Source: Enterococcus quebecensis (lineage in GTDB: Bacteria; Bacillota; Bacilli; Lactobacillales; Enterococcaceae). From it: a stretch of DNA of 64,000 bases. Under the pieces are notes generated by a model. The model was not told where the DNA came from and made no database searches. It was given only the letters and a program-made list of their open reading frames with translations. The translations under genes were made by a program, and so were the position numbers. Every line of letters begins with the position of its first letter. Position 1 is the first letter of the stretch. The stretch is from NCBI RefSeq assembly GCF_001730365.1, contig NZ_MIKB01000014.1:62001-126000 (forward strand), read 5' to 3'. This document shows, one piece after another, positions 26,507 to 37,298 of the stretch.

Positions 26507-27406
26507 TTATTTTTTCTTATAAATAGGTCTACGGTTCTCTATCTCTAATAAAAATTGTAGATAATTATCATAACGTGATTGAGCAATATTTCCTTCTTCC
26601 ACACGAGTTTTAACTTCACAACCTGGTTCTTTGCGATGCATGCATTCACGAAACTTACAGGATACTGAAGCTTCTACAAACTCTGGGAATTGTTTCGGCA
26701 GTTCCGTTGTTTCCATTTCTAAAAAGTCGATAGAACTAAATCCTGGTGTATCTGCAACTAACCCATCATATAAAGGCAACAGTTCTACATGACGTGTGGT
26801 ATGTTTCCCTCGCCCTAATGATTCAGAGATTTCATCAGTAGCCAACTGTAACTCAGGAGAAATTTTGTTTAATAAGGTTGATTTCCCAGCGCCCGACTGA
26901 CCCATAAAAACGGTCAAACACTCTGGAAAATACTGTTCCAACAGCTGAACTGCTTCGTCGTCATTAGCTTTTGTTGCAGCAATTACTGGATATCCGATTT
27001 TTTCATAAACTTTTTTAACGTCTGCCACACTAACCGCTTCTGTTCCAGTTACTAAATCAACTTTCGTCAAATAAATAATGGGTGCGATACCTTTATCCTC
27101 TAATGTAACTAAAAAACGATCTAGCAAGTTATATGAAAAATTAGGCTCCACCATACTCATGACAATCACGCCTTGATCTACATTAGCCACCGGCGGACGC
27201 ACCAATTCATTATGCCTAGGAAAAACTTCCAATAAATAACCATCGGTTGGATTATCACTTTCAAACATCACTTCGTCACCAACTAATGGCGTGATTTTAC
27301 GGTTTCGAAAGTTCCCTCTGGCTCTTGTTTGAAATGTTGCTCCATCTGCATAAATGTAGTAAAAACCACTTAATGCTTTTCTGATTTGACCTTTCAGAAA
27401 TGCCAC
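26507..27406 (-). CDS. rsgA: Ribosome small-subunit-dependent GTPase RsgA
   Basis: A late 30S assembly GTPase. 299 residues: N-terminal OB domain, then a circularly permuted GTPase domain with the G4 motif TKVDL ahead of the P-loop GQSGAGKSTLLNKI, and DTPGFSS. The C-terminal zinc-binding region is CKFRECMHRKEPGCEVK (Cys-Cys-His-Cys). It follows ireK with a 104-bp gap that holds a good ribosome site (AGGTGG) and T-rich sequence but no clear terminator. Confidence 0.96.
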   Translation of the reverse strand: MAFLKGQIRKALSGFYYIYADGATFQTRARGNFRNRKITPLVGDEVMFESDNPTDGYLLEVFPRHNELVRPPVANVDQGVIVMSMVEPNFSYNLLDRFLVTLEDKGIAPIIYLTKVDLVTGTEAVSVADVKKVYEKIGYPVIAATKANDDEAVQLLEQYFPECLTVFMGQSGAGKSTLLNKISPELQLATDEISESLGRGKHTTRHVELLPLYDGLVADTPGFSSIDFLEMETTELPKQFPEFVEASVSCKFRECMHRKEPGCEVKTRVEEGNIAQSRYDNYLQFLLEIENRRPIYKKK

Positions 27407-27509
27407 CTCCTTGTTTCTATTGTTTTCATTTTACCATAGGTTGAAAAGAAAAGAGAAGAGACAGAAGAAACCTCTTAAAAATAGTTTCTTGCTGCCTCTT
27501 ATATGTTGA

Positions 27510-29690
27510 TTAGTTTTGAACAGAAGTATCTGAAGTGGGTTTCGTTGAATCTGGTCCACTTGAGAAGTAAACAGTTACCGTACTGCCTGCGGTGACACTT
27601 GTTCCGCCACCAGGTGTTGTTCGGGTTACTCGATCCTTATCGTAGCTGGATGAAGCTTCTGTCTTCTCTGATATTTTCAACCCTTTACTTGATAAATAAT
27701 CACGAGCTTCTTTTTTAGAGTAGCCACTAATATCATCTAAAGTTACTTTGTCGGAACCTTTACTAACTGTCAGAGTGATTTTATCGTTTTTTACATTAAA
27801 TGAAGAGCCTGCTGCTGGCGTTTGAGAGATAACTGCCCCTTTTTCTACTGTGTCACTCGCTTCTTCTAAACGAGAAATTTGGTTTGCTTTAACACCTAAC
27901 GAGTCTAGAGCATTTACAGCATTTTCATAACTATAACCAGCATAATTGCCTAAAACAATTTTATCTGTTCCTTTGCTTACACTTAATGTTATTTTACCTG
28001 TTTTAGGATTTATTGACGATCCTGCACCTGGTGTTTGTCCGATCACTACTCCTGGGTCTACGGTATCACTCTCTTCGTCAGAACGTGAAATTTGGTTTTC
28101 TTTGATACCTAATGCTTCTAATGCTGCTACAGCATTCTCATAACTATAACCCGCGTAATTATCTAGATAAACATCCTCTGGCCCACCACTAACAACTAAA
28201 GTGATCTCATCTGACTTAGGATCAACTTCTTCGCCTTTTTTCGGCGTCTGACTAATGACTTTATCTTCGTCTACCTTTAAACTAGTTTCTCTAGTAATCT
28301 TGATTTGACTTTCTTTAAAACCATATTTTCCTAGTGATTCGATAGCATCTTTATAATTTTGCCCAGCATAATCATCTAGCTTGATTTTCTTATTGCCAGA
28401 GCTTATATAAAGTTCGACTTCCCGATTTTTTTTCACTGTTGAATCTACAGATGGATCGGTCTTCACTACTTTTCCTTCTTCAATAGAATCATCTGGGATT
28501 TCTTTCGTCGCATTTTTGACTTTTAGTCCCGCATCTTCTAAGATTCTTCGTGCATCAGCTTCGCTTTTTCCTTCCACATTAGGAATTTTAACTTCACTAC
28601 TGCCTCTGCCAGCAAGATAAAGACCACCACCAATGAGTAATGCTAGTACTAGTAAAATCAGGAAAATAATCAACGGCTTTTTTTTCTTCTTTTTCTTTTT
28701 CGCTGCAGCTTCTTGTTGTTCAATTTCTTCATGTTCATTGCGTTCTTCTGGTGGTGTTTCCATCGTATTAAACGAAGACGGCATAGCCATTTCATCAGTG
28801 ATTGGTGTTAAAATTTTCGTTTCACCCATCAGACCTGTTGGTTGCCACTTTGGTTCATTCAAGCGATTTGCTGCTAAGACTGTGTATAAGTCACGTGACA
28901 TTTCTTCTGCTGTCTTATATCGATCAGCTGGATCTTTAGCCGTTGCATGTAACACCACATTTTCCAATGACTGAGGAATATTTGGATCGAAGGTTTTAAC
29001 AGAAGGCATCTCTTCTTGAAAATGCTTTAAAGCAATTGTTACCGCAGATTCGCCATCAAACGGTACGCTTCCTGTCAGCATTTCATATAAGATAATCCCC
29101 ACTGCATATACATCTGATTGATTCGTGGCCATACTACCTCTTGCTTGTTCAGGAGATAGGTAATGGACGGAACCTAACATCGTATTCGTTTGTGTAATGG
29201 ACGTTTCTGTCAACGCAATCGCAATCCCAAAATCCGTGATTTTTACAACGCCGCTTTCATCCATCAATATATTTTGCGGCTTTAAATCTCTATGAATAAT
29301 TCTATGTTCATGGGCAAGTGAAACTGCTGATAAAATTTGTTCCATAATATCAACGGTTTTTGCGTATGGAATTGGATATTGTGTTTTAATAAATCTTTTT
29401 AGATCCATTCCTTTTACATATTCCATCACTAAGTACTGCAAGCCGTCTTCTTCTCCTACATCATACACACTGACGATATTAGGATGAACCAACTCAGTAG
29501 CAGCCAAGGCTTCTCTTTGAAAGCGGCGAATCGCTGCTTGATCATTTTGGAAATCAAAACGCAATACTTTGACAGCTACGTCACGATCCAAAATCAAGTC
29601 ATGGGCTAGAAATACATTTGCCATACCACCACTGCCAATATTGCCAATAATGTGATATCGGCCATTCAATTTTCTGCCGATTTCGATCAT
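27510..29690 (-). CDS. ireK: PASTA-domain Ser/Thr protein kinase (IreK/PrkC)
   Basis: A transmembrane kinase that senses cell-wall state; in E. faecalis IreK is needed for intrinsic cephalosporin resistance. 726 residues. Kinase domain 1-270: glycine loop GSGGMANV (19-26), Lys41, HRDLKPQN (133-140), DFG (153-155), activation-loop Thr residues near 161-170. A Lys-rich stretch (331-338) precedes the single membrane helix (about 339-361). Outside are five PASTA repeats, each near a V/L-x-N/D-Y-A/S-G motif. Repeats 2-4 are more alike to one another ([11 protein letters not shown] appears twice) than to 1 and 5. The start overlaps the phosphatase stop by 4 nt (ATGA). Confidence 0.96.
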   Translation of the reverse strand: MIEIGRKLNGRYHIIGNIGSGGMANVFLAHDLILDRDVAVKVLRFDFQNDQAAIRRFQREALAATELVHPNIVSVYDVGEEDGLQYLVMEYVKGMDLKRFIKTQYPIPYAKTVDIMEQILSAVSLAHEHRIIHRDLKPQNILMDESGVVKITDFGIAIALTETSITQTNTMLGSVHYLSPEQARGSMATNQSDVYAVGIILYEMLTGSVPFDGESAVTIALKHFQEEMPSVKTFDPNIPQSLENVVLHATAKDPADRYKTAEEMSRDLYTVLAANRLNEPKWQPTGLMGETKILTPITDEMAMPSSFNTMETPPEERNEHEEIEQQEAAAKKKKKKKKPLIIFLILLVLALLIGGGLYLAGRGSSEVKIPNVEGKSEADARRILEDAGLKVKNATKEIPDDSIEEGKVVKTDPSVDSTVKKNREVELYISSGNKKIKLDDYAGQNYKDAIESLGKYGFKESQIKITRETSLKVDEDKVISQTPKKGEEVDPKSDEITLVVSGGPEDVYLDNYAGYSYENAVAALEALGIKENQISRSDEESDTVDPGVVIGQTPGAGSSINPKTGKITLSVSKGTDKIVLGNYAGYSYENAVNALDSLGVKANQISRLEEASDTVEKGAVISQTPAAGSSFNVKNDKITLTVSKGSDKVTLDDISGYSKKEARDYLSSKGLKISEKTEASSSYDKDRVTRTTPGGGTSVTAGSTVTVYFSSGPDSTKPTSDTSVQN

Positions 29691-30436
29691 TGGTTCTCCT
29701 CCTTCTGTTCGTCAAAATGTATCACTAAGACCGTAATATTATCTGCTCCACCAGCTTCATTAGCTGTAGAAATTAATGTAGCAACTTTTTCATTTAATGT
29801 TTTTTCTGAAAGTAAAATAGCCAAAATAGCTTCCTCAGGAACCATATTTGTCAGTCCATCTGAGCATAGTAAAATATAGTCATTCGGTACCCAAAGATGA
29901 TTCGTTACATCGACTTCCACCATCCCTGGCATGCCTAATGAACGGGTCAAAACATTCTTTCTCGGGTGATTTGCGGCCATTTCACGAGTAATTTCACCTG
30001 ACTTCACTAATTCATTGACTAAAGAATGGTCTTCTGTCAGTTGACGCAATTGCCCATTACGTATTAAATAAGCTCGACTGTCGCCGATATTAGCCAACAC
30101 AAATGACTGATCTAATAATACTGCACTAACGATGGTCGTACCCATACCTAAATAATCAGGATGGGATTGACCTTTTTCGTAAATCAACTCATTTTCATCC
30201 TGAATTTCTTTGATCATCCATTGAGCTGCTTTTTCTGATGTGTCAATAGAACTTTCTTGCCAACGCACACCTAAATTATTGACAGCCATCTGGCTTGCCA
30301 CATCTCCTGCTTGATGACCGCCCATACCATCAGCTAAAATAGCTAAAGAAACACCTGCCTGATTCTCAAATAAACCTGCATAATCTTGATTCGTATTCCG
30401 TTTCAATCCGACATCTGTTTGAAAATTGATTTCCAC
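29687..30436 (-). CDS. ireP: PP2C-type protein phosphatase (IreP/Stp)
   Basis: Dephosphorylates the IreK kinase and its targets. 249 residues, cytosolic PPM fold. Metal-binding motifs: [13 protein letters not shown] (near residue 37), [23 protein letters not shown] and [11 protein letters not shown]. Translationally coupled to ireK by an ATGA overlap, and 16 bp after rsmB, the usual Bacilli arrangement. Confidence 0.96.
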   Translation of the reverse strand: MEINFQTDVGLKRNTNQDYAGLFENQAGVSLAILADGMGGHQAGDVASQMAVNNLGVRWQESSIDTSEKAAQWMIKEIQDENELIYEKGQSHPDYLGMGTTIVSAVLLDQSFVLANIGDSRAYLIRNGQLRQLTEDHSLVNELVKSGEITREMAANHPRKNVLTRSLGMPGMVEVDVTNHLWVPNDYILLCSDGLTNMVPEEAILAILLSEKTLNEKVATLISTANEAGGADNITVLVIHFDEQKEENQ

Positions 30437-30451
30437 TATGCTTCACCTCGT

Positions 30452-31816
30452 TTAACAAACTTTCTGCATACAACAAATAAAAAAGCCATCCGTTCCTAAT
30501 TGATGTGGGTATAATGTAAGCATTTGATCCTGTATAGCAGACTGAACAGCTTCATTCACCGCAACATCGATTTTTTTAAATTCGGGATGTTTCTCTAAAA
30601 ATGCTGCAACAACTTCCTGATTTTCTTCTTCGGCAATTGTACATGTGCTATAGACCATTATACCCCATTGTTTCAATGTATGCGCAACACTTTCTAGAAT
30701 TTCTAATTGGATTTTAGGTAATTGTTCAAAATCTTGCGCTGATTTATGGTATTTGATATCTGGTTTACGACGCATTAACCCTAAACCTGAACATGGTGCA
30801 TCAACTAAGATTCGATCAAAATATTCTGTTGGAAATTCTTCTCCAACTTTACGTGCATCCAATTTTTCAGTGTCCACCACGTCTTTTACATGAAGACGCT
30901 CAGCGTTTTGCTTGATTAATTTTATTTTGTGATCATGAATATCTAACGCTTTTACACGTCCGCCTTGTTTAGAATCAAGGAAAGTTGCAATATGTGTCGT
31001 TTTTCCACCAGGAGCTGCGCACGCATCTAAAACAACATGATTTTTTTCAATCTGCATGGCTGGCGCCACTAGCATAGAGCTTTCATCTTGGATGGTTAAA
31101 TTCCCCATTCCAAACAAGTAACTACCTGCTAAAAACCCTTTGTCTGCTACCACACCATATGGAGAAACTTGACTGGCTGAGGCTTCAATGTGATCTTTTT
31201 GCAATTCTTCTAACGCATCAGAAATACTGATTTCACGAGTGTCTACACGTCCACTAACATGGCTTTTTTCAAAAAGCGACAAACCTAGTTTTCGGGTTTC
31301 TTCTATCCCCATCTGTTTGATTAACTTTTCTGTTAACCACTTAGGCATGCTGATTTCTACCGACAATCGCTCGATAGGATCTTTTATTTTATCTAAACTT
31401 GGAACGCCTTCTCGTTGAAATGCTCGGAGAATACCATTAACAAATTTACCAATCCCGCTATTGCCTCTATGTTTGCCAATCTCTACTGCTTCATTAATAA
31501 TCGCATGGTCTGGAATTTTGTCTAAAAATACTAATTGATAAACGGATAAACTGAGCAAATTCTTCACCCAACTGTCTACTTTTTTAGGATTTTGAATAAA
31601 AGGCGTCAAATAATACTCTAACAGTAACTTATGACTGATTGTGCCATATACAAGTTCCGTGAATAAGCGACTATCTTTTTCTCCTAAAGCAGATTTATTG
31701 ATCATTTCATTTAATAATAAATTCGAGTACGCTCCGCCATTATCTACACGTTCAATCGTTCTTAACGCCACATAACGAACAGAGTTTTTTATTCTTGCTG
31801 GTATTTTTTTGCCCAT
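30452..31816 (-). CDS. rsmB: 16S rRNA m5C967 methyltransferase RsmB
   Basis: Methylates C967 of 16S rRNA using SAM. 454 residues: N-terminal NusB-like RNA-binding domain (residues ~10-145, KGDSRL-like LFTELVYGTI), then a Rossmann methyltransferase domain with VLDACAAPGGKTTHIA, VDAPCSGLGLMRRKPDIK (first catalytic Cys) and MVYSTCTIAEEENQEV (second Cys). It lies 5 bp after fmt and upstream of ireP. Confidence 0.96.
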   Translation of the reverse strand: MGKKIPARIKNSVRYVALRTIERVDNGGAYSNLLLNEMINKSALGEKDSRLFTELVYGTISHKLLLEYYLTPFIQNPKKVDSWVKNLLSLSVYQLVFLDKIPDHAIINEAVEIGKHRGNSGIGKFVNGILRAFQREGVPSLDKIKDPIERLSVEISMPKWLTEKLIKQMGIEETRKLGLSLFEKSHVSGRVDTREISISDALEELQKDHIEASASQVSPYGVVADKGFLAGSYLFGMGNLTIQDESSMLVAPAMQIEKNHVVLDACAAPGGKTTHIATFLDSKQGGRVKALDIHDHKIKLIKQNAERLHVKDVVDTEKLDARKVGEEFPTEYFDRILVDAPCSGLGLMRRKPDIKYHKSAQDFEQLPKIQLEILESVAHTLKQWGIMVYSTCTIAEEENQEVVAAFLEKHPEFKKIDVAVNEAVQSAIQDQMLTLYPHQLGTDGFFICCMQKVC

Positions 31817-31821
31817 ATTGA

Positions 31822-32763
31822 TTAGCCCACCTTATCTGCTTCTACGACTGTTTTGCCAATTCCGTTTAGGAAATCTTGAATGAATAATTTCCCTTTTCCA
31901 GATGGCTGCAGGCTATTCACAGAAAGAACTGTTCCTTTTCCACAAGCAATCCACAAGTCTTTTTTACTGCGTTTAATGATCGTACCAGGAACAGCCTCAG
32001 TTGTTTCTTCTAAAGGTGTAACGTCCCATAATTTCCAATTGATTTCTTTATATGTTGTGAAAGCTGTCGGCCACGGACGCATGCCGCGAACTTGGTTATC
32101 CACTTGTTCAGCAGTTTTGTGCCAATCGATTTTTTCTTGCTCTCTGGTAATGTTTGGCGAAAAAGTCACTTGGCTTTCGTCTTGAGGAATTGGAGTGATT
32201 TCTTTCGCTAAAATTTTAGGTAATGTCTCCAACAGCAAGTCTTTACCTACAACACTTAATTTATCAAACATTGTACCGACATCATCTGTTTTAGTAATCG
32301 GGATTGCTTTTTGAGAAAGAATATCTCCTGCATCCATTTTTTTCACCATCTCCATGATTGTAACTCCTGTTTCTTTTTCTCCTTCAATAATTGAATAGTG
32401 AACAGGCGCACCACCGCGATATTTTGGCAATAACGACGCATGGACATTGACTGCACCAAATTTCGGTGCGTTTAAAATTTTCTCTGGTAAAAACTGACCA
32501 AAAGCTGCCGTCACAATAAGATCTGGTGCAAGTTCAATGATTTTCTCCATCTCAGGCGATCCAGAGATTTTTTCAGGTTGTAACACAAGTAAATTATGTT
32601 TCAAAGCGGCTTCTTTTACTGGTGTTGGGGTAATTACTTTTTTTCGTCCCACAGGTCGGTCTGGTTGAGTCACCACGGCTTGAATGTCATAACCATTTTC
32701 GATTAGTCCTTCTAAGACAGGAACAGAAAAAGCGGGTGTTCCCATAAATATAATTTTAGTCAT
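31822..32763 (-). CDS. fmt: Methionyl-tRNA formyltransferase
   Basis: Formylates initiator Met-tRNA from 10-formyl-THF. 313 residues, normal length. It begins [20 protein letters not shown]. The formyl-transfer motif [20 protein letters not shown] and [16 protein letters not shown] are present, with the C-terminal tRNA-binding OB domain after ~205. The frame opens 8 codons earlier, but ATG 32763 has GGAGGA and overlaps the def stop by 8 nt, so translation is probably coupled to its functional partner deformylase. Confidence 0.97.
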   Translation of the reverse strand: MTKIIFMGTPAFSVPVLEGLIENGYDIQAVVTQPDRPVGRKKVITPTPVKEAALKHNLLVLQPEKISGSPEMEKIIELAPDLIVTAAFGQFLPEKILNAPKFGAVNVHASLLPKYRGGAPVHYSIIEGEKETGVTIMEMVKKMDAGDILSQKAIPITKTDDVGTMFDKLSVVGKDLLLETLPKILAKEITPIPQDESQVTFSPNITREQEKIDWHKTAEQVDNQVRGMRPWPTAFTTYKEINWKLWDVTPLEETTEAVPGTIIKRSKKDLWIACGKGTVLSVNSLQPSGKGKLFIQDFLNGIGKTVVEADKVG

Positions 32764-33250
32764 CAAAATGTTCCTCCATATATGCATCTAAATCTTCTGG
32801 TTTAATTGATTCAATAATTTTATCAATAAATAGCTCACCGTTTAGATGGTCAATTTCATGTTGAAATGCTCTAGCAAGATAGCCATAAGCAGTTACTTCA
32901 ATTTCGTCTCCTTCACGATCAAAATAACGAACCGTCACTTCATCCGCTCGTTCCACTGTTCCGTATGTTTCTGGGATACTTAAACACCCTTCAACATCGA
33001 TATCAGTTCCTTTACTCTCGATGATTTCAGGATTGATCAATTCAAATAACCCTGTTTCTTCATCTACCTCGATCACTGCAAGCTGAAGATTTTTACCAAT
33101 TTGAGGTGCAGCAAGACCGATTCCGTCATGAGCAATCATGGTCTCATACATATCTTCTAAAAGGGTGATGGTTTCATCAGTAATCATTGTTACTGGTTTT
33201 GCTTTTTGTTTCAAGCGTTCATTAGGGTGTATAACTATAGGATAGCGCAT
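32756..33250 (-). CDS. def: Peptide deformylase
   Basis: Removes the formyl group from nascent proteins; a metalloenzyme. 164 residues. All three motifs are present: [10 protein letters not shown] (motif 1), EGCLSIPE (motif 2, metal Cys) and QHEIDHLNG (motif 3, metal His residues). Short and insertion-free, it looks like a type I enzyme rather than the longer Gram-positive type II. ATG 33250 has GAAAGGA; the 9 upstream codons in frame are not supported. It sits in the priA-def-fmt-rsmB run. Confidence 0.96.
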   Translation of the reverse strand: MRYPIVIHPNERLKQKAKPVTMITDETITLLEDMYETMIAHDGIGLAAPQIGKNLQLAVIEVDEETGLFELINPEIIESKGTDIDVEGCLSIPETYGTVERADEVTVRYFDREGDEIEVTAYGYLARAFQHEIDHLNGELFIDKIIESIKPEDLDAYMEEHFDD

Positions 33251-33309
33251 TAAATTTCCTTTCTTAAAAAACAACATTTAGTGGCGTCAACAGTAAACCT
33301 ACGGCTAGT

Positions 33310-35742
33310 TTAAATAAAATTCATCGGCTCAGCATCAATGGATAATTTCAATCCATTAGCCGTTGCTCTTTGGGTGTCAGTCAATATTTTCTTTAAAATG
33401 GCTTGTAAGTTTGGCTCATTTTTATATTTAATGATTACCTGATAAAAGTAACGATTATTAACCCGCATAATGGCATTGGGTGTTGGGCCAAGTAAAATAC
33501 TTTGATCAGATAAACCTTCTTGCAACTCTTTGACTATTTCAAACATCTGCTTTGCTGCCTGATTCTCTTCTGGGTGGCTAGCTGTGATTTGCACTGTAAA
33601 ATAAAACGGTGGGTAATCACCACGGTGGCGTACGTACATCTCTTTTTGGTAAAAATCCTCATAGTCTTGAGCTTTAGCCAATTGAATGGCATAATGCTCT
33701 GGATTAAAGGATTGGATGATCACTTCCCCTGGTTTTTCTGCACGTCCTGCTCGACCACTGACTTGAGTCAATAACTGAAATGTTCGTTCACTCGATCGAA
33801 AATCAGGTAAATTAAGTGCAGTATCTGCATTCAACACACCTACTAGTGTAACATTGGGGAAATCCAGTCCTTTAGCAATCATTTGCGTGCCTAACAAAAT
33901 ATCCGCTTCATGATTACCAAAAGCTGTTAAAATCTTTTCATGTGCCCCTTTTCTTCTGGTCGTATCCACATCCATTCGCAAAACACGGCTCTCAGGAAAA
34001 AGAGCTTTTAGTTCTTCTTCCACCTTTTGGGTCCCTGTACCATAATAACGAATTTTATCTCCGCCACAATTTGGACAATGATAAGGAATCCGTTCTTCAT
34101 GACCGCAATAATGACATTTCATGGTTTTTGTATCCATATGTAGGGTTAAGGAGATGTCACAATTTGGACATGGTAACACATACCCGCAATCTCGACACAT
34201 AACAAAAGAAGAATAGCCTCGACGATTTAGCAATAAAACACTTTGTTCTTTTTTAGCCAATCGATCATGTATTTTTTCTTGAAGCGCTAGTGAAAATGAA
34301 GAAGTATTTTTATTTTGAATCTCTTCACGCATATCCACTACGTCGATTGTCGGTAATGTCGCAGTCTGATTCGCTCTTTTAGTCAATACTAAGCGTTCAT
34401 ACACTTTTTTTTGTGCCCGAGCTCGCGATTCCAATGAAGGCGTCGCACTTCCTAACACCACTGGACAATGATGGTACTCTCCACGCCAGATAGCCAAATC
34501 ACGCGCATGATAACGAGGGGTTTCTTCTTGTTTATAGCTTGCTTCATGCTCCTCATCAATAATCACTACACCAAGATTTTCCAGTGGCGCGAAAATTGCT
34601 GAACGTACACCAACCACTACTTGCGCTTCACCACGTTCAATTTTCCGCCATTCATCATACTTTTCACCTTGAGACAACGCACTGTGCATAACAGCTACTT
34701 GCTCACCAAAACGACTCTTAAAACGATGAACCATTTGTGGTGTTAACGAGATTTCCGGTACTAACATCATTGCCGTTTTCCCTTGATTCAACACTTCTGC
34801 AATTACTTGGAGGTACACTTCTGTTTTCCCGCTACCAGTAATCCCTTCCAATAGATACGTTTTACTTATTCCTTGATTCACCGATCCCAGAACTTTATCC
34901 ACAGCACTTTGTTGCTCATCATTCAAAGATAGGGCCGTCGTTTTCTCAAAGGTATGATCCGCAAAAGGATCTCGATATGCTTCTGCTTCGATAAATGTCA
35001 ACCACCGTTTATTCGCTCCGTCATTTAAAATCGCTGTGCTAAATCCTAGTTCTTTCATCTCTTTGACAGTGGTCATTTGTTCTAAACCCACTTGCTGCAA
35101 ATAGTTAATCAGCTGCTCTTTTTTTTGCGAGCCTTTTCTAAGTTCCATCCGCGCTTCTTCTAATTCTTCAAAATTTTTAAGTGCTTGGATGTAGCGGATC
35201 GTCTTTACTTTGTTACGTGTATTGACTTCATAACGAATATCGACTTTTTGCTGCTTTCTAAGTTGCATCAATTGAGGCAAAATAGCCCGATCCTCTGCGT
35301 CATCCCAAGCAATTTCTTCTAATCCATAGAATAGTTCATCTTGAAGCTCTTCTTCTAATTCATCTGTTAAATATATGTACTTCCGATAATCCGCCCGCAT
35401 CACACTTGGCAGCATCGTTTGTAAACAAGTAATTTTAAAGGCAAACGTTTTTTCCTTCATGTAGTCAGCAAGTTCCAATAATTCAGTATTCAGCACTGGT
35501 TTTAAATCTAAAACAGAAAGAATTTCTTTCCATTCAAACTTTTGCGCTGCAATCACTTCATCAGAAACTTCATCCATCGCTAAAACAAATCCTTGTAGAT
35601 GTCGATTTCCATTCCCAAAAGGAACTTCCACACGCATACCGACCGCTAATTGTTTTTCTAAGTTAAAAGGAATCAAATAAGTAAACGGTTGATCTGTCTG
35701 CATCGTTGGTACATCAACAATTACTTGTGCCGCTTTCCTCAT
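33310..35742 (-). CDS. priA: Primosomal protein N' (replication restart helicase PriA)
   Basis: Reloads the replisome at stalled forks. 810 residues from the preferred start. N-terminal 3'-DNA-binding domain (VIVDVPTMQTDQPFTYLIP), helicase core with GITGSGKTEVYLQVI (Walker A), IIDEEHEASYKQEE (Walker B), LGSATPSLES. A zinc domain of eight Cys follows (CRDCGYVLPCPNC; CHYCGHEERIPYHCPNC), and GTQKVEEEL, QVSGRAGRAEKPGEV. The frame is open for 51 more codons, but GGAGG is best placed for ATG 35742 (7-nt gap). A promoter lies at 35804-35832. Confidence 0.96.
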   Translation of the reverse strand: MRKAAQVIVDVPTMQTDQPFTYLIPFNLEKQLAVGMRVEVPFGNGNRHLQGFVLAMDEVSDEVIAAQKFEWKEILSVLDLKPVLNTELLELADYMKEKTFAFKITCLQTMLPSVMRADYRKYIYLTDELEEELQDELFYGLEEIAWDDAEDRAILPQLMQLRKQQKVDIRYEVNTRNKVKTIRYIQALKNFEELEEARMELRKGSQKKEQLINYLQQVGLEQMTTVKEMKELGFSTAILNDGANKRWLTFIEAEAYRDPFADHTFEKTTALSLNDEQQSAVDKVLGSVNQGISKTYLLEGITGSGKTEVYLQVIAEVLNQGKTAMMLVPEISLTPQMVHRFKSRFGEQVAVMHSALSQGEKYDEWRKIERGEAQVVVGVRSAIFAPLENLGVVIIDEEHEASYKQEETPRYHARDLAIWRGEYHHCPVVLGSATPSLESRARAQKKVYERLVLTKRANQTATLPTIDVVDMREEIQNKNTSSFSLALQEKIHDRLAKKEQSVLLLNRRGYSSFVMCRDCGYVLPCPNCDISLTLHMDTKTMKCHYCGHEERIPYHCPNCGGDKIRYYGTGTQKVEEELKALFPESRVLRMDVDTTRRKGAHEKILTAFGNHEADILLGTQMIAKGLDFPNVTLVGVLNADTALNLPDFRSSERTFQLLTQVSGRAGRAEKPGEVIIQSFNPEHYAIQLAKAQDYEDFYQKEMYVRHRGDYPPFYFTVQITASHPEENQAAKQMFEIVKELQEGLSDQSILLGPTPNAIMRVNNRYFYQVIIKYKNEPNLQAILKKILTDTQRATANGLKLSIDAEPMNFI

Positions 35743-35803
35743 AAACATTCCTCCGTTTCTATCAATAGTCCTACTCTTTTCTTGATTCAGCATTTCTTTG
35801 CTT

Positions 35804-35832
35804 ATTGTACTAAAGAATCTGGTATTTGTCTT
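35804..35832 (-). promoter_or_regulatory. Promoter of the priA-thiN operon
   Basis: Minus strand: -35 AAGACA (35827-35832), 17-bp spacer, -10 TACAAT (35804-35809). It lies between the rpoZ terminator and priA. Confidence 0.65.
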
Positions 35833-35902
35833 GTTCCTCTGATCTCTATTACAAAAAATTAACTCATTCTGCTCACTACTTGTTATCAGCAGCAAAGAAA
35901 AA

Positions 35903-35936
35903 CTGAGATAAAACTTTAAAGAGTTTTATCTCAGCC
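35903..35936 (-). terminator. Terminator of gmk-rpoZ
   Basis: CTGAGATAAAACT pairs with AGTTTTATCTCAG (13 bp) over a 6-nt loop; TTTTTC follows on the minus strand. Confidence 0.9.
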
Positions 35937-35947
35937 TATCTTATGTT

Positions 35948-36253
35948 TTATAAACTTTTTTCGTCGCGGATACGATTTTCAAGTTCTTTTTGTTCTTGTT
36001 CATGTCTCATTTTTTGTTCTTCTTTAGCTAAACGCATTCTTTCACGTTTTTCTTCTGGTCTAGGATCATTGATCACGGTTGCTGCATCGATTTCTTCCAA
36101 TGCTTGTCCTACGCTTTTTACAGATTCAAAACTTTCTAGTGTTGGTTGTGCGCCTTCATCTAATTCATGGGCACGTTTGCTTGCTAAGATAACAAGTGAA
36201 TATTTTGATGGTACTTCTTTCAATAATGAGTCAATAGATGGTTTTAGCATCAT
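35948..36253 (-). CDS. rpoZ: RNA polymerase omega subunit
   Basis: A small assembly subunit of RNA polymerase. 101 residues. It begins [33 protein letters not shown], the typical omega N-terminal helix region. A charged C-terminal tail (from ~70) rich in Glu, Lys and Arg is typical of Lactobacillales. Two ATGs are adjacent (36253 and 36250), both usable from AGGAGA. It follows gmk by 4 bp, the standard gmk-rpoZ pair. The plus-strand frame across it is a shadow. Confidence 0.96.
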   Translation of the reverse strand: MMLKPSIDSLLKEVPSKYSLVILASKRAHELDEGAQPTLESFESVKSVGQALEEIDAATVINDPRPEEKRERMRLAKEEQKMRHEQEQKELENRIRDEKSL

Positions 36254-36257
36254 AAGG

Positions 36258-36887
<630 letters not shown>

Positions 36888-36888
36888 T

Positions 36889-37005
36889 TAAAAGCTACAC
36901 GAACTTGTTAGCTCTGATTGAAAAATAGGGGAAATTGACTGAGGAGCTGTTTACCTCATCCCATTTCCATCTTTTTTCCGAATTGCCAACCCGTGAAGCT
37001 AGATA
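36889..37005. repeat. Dispersed palindromic element upstream of gmk
   Basis: A divergent member of the family at 4678 and 20268: left end AAAAGCTACACGAAC, outer arm TTAGCTCTGATTGAAAAATAGG against CATCTTTTTTCCGAATTG, central stem GGAAAT..TGAGG / CCTCA..ATTTCC, right end CCCGTGAAGCTAGA. It sits in the 426-bp gap between the divergent gmk and dacA genes. Confidence 0.7.
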
Positions 37006-37208
37006 GTAATAGAGTATTAGTTCTATAATGCACTTTTTTTTAGTAATTTTCAAGACTTTATTATTATTATTTTCGAAAAAACAACAGACTTTTTTATTCG
37101 AATATTCGGAAAATTATTTTATATACCGAAAATTCACTATACTCCTATCAAAATAGCCTCTTGTTTAACAAAAATATTTGTAAAAAAGTATACAGCAGAC
37201 CTGGTTTT

Positions 37209-37241
37209 CAAGTAAAATGATATTATTACACATTTTACTTG
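37209..37241. promoter_or_regulatory. 11-bp inverted repeat upstream of dacA
   Basis: CAAGTAAAATG (37209-37219) and CATTTTACTTG (37231-37241) form a perfect inverted repeat with an 11-bp AT spacer, 58 bp before the dacA ATG. No T tract follows, so a DNA operator or leader hairpin is likelier than a terminator. Confidence 0.5.
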
Positions 37242-37298
37242 TATGAGTTTCACTCATTCAAACTAATCCATGTATAAAAAACGAAGGGATTTAAATCT

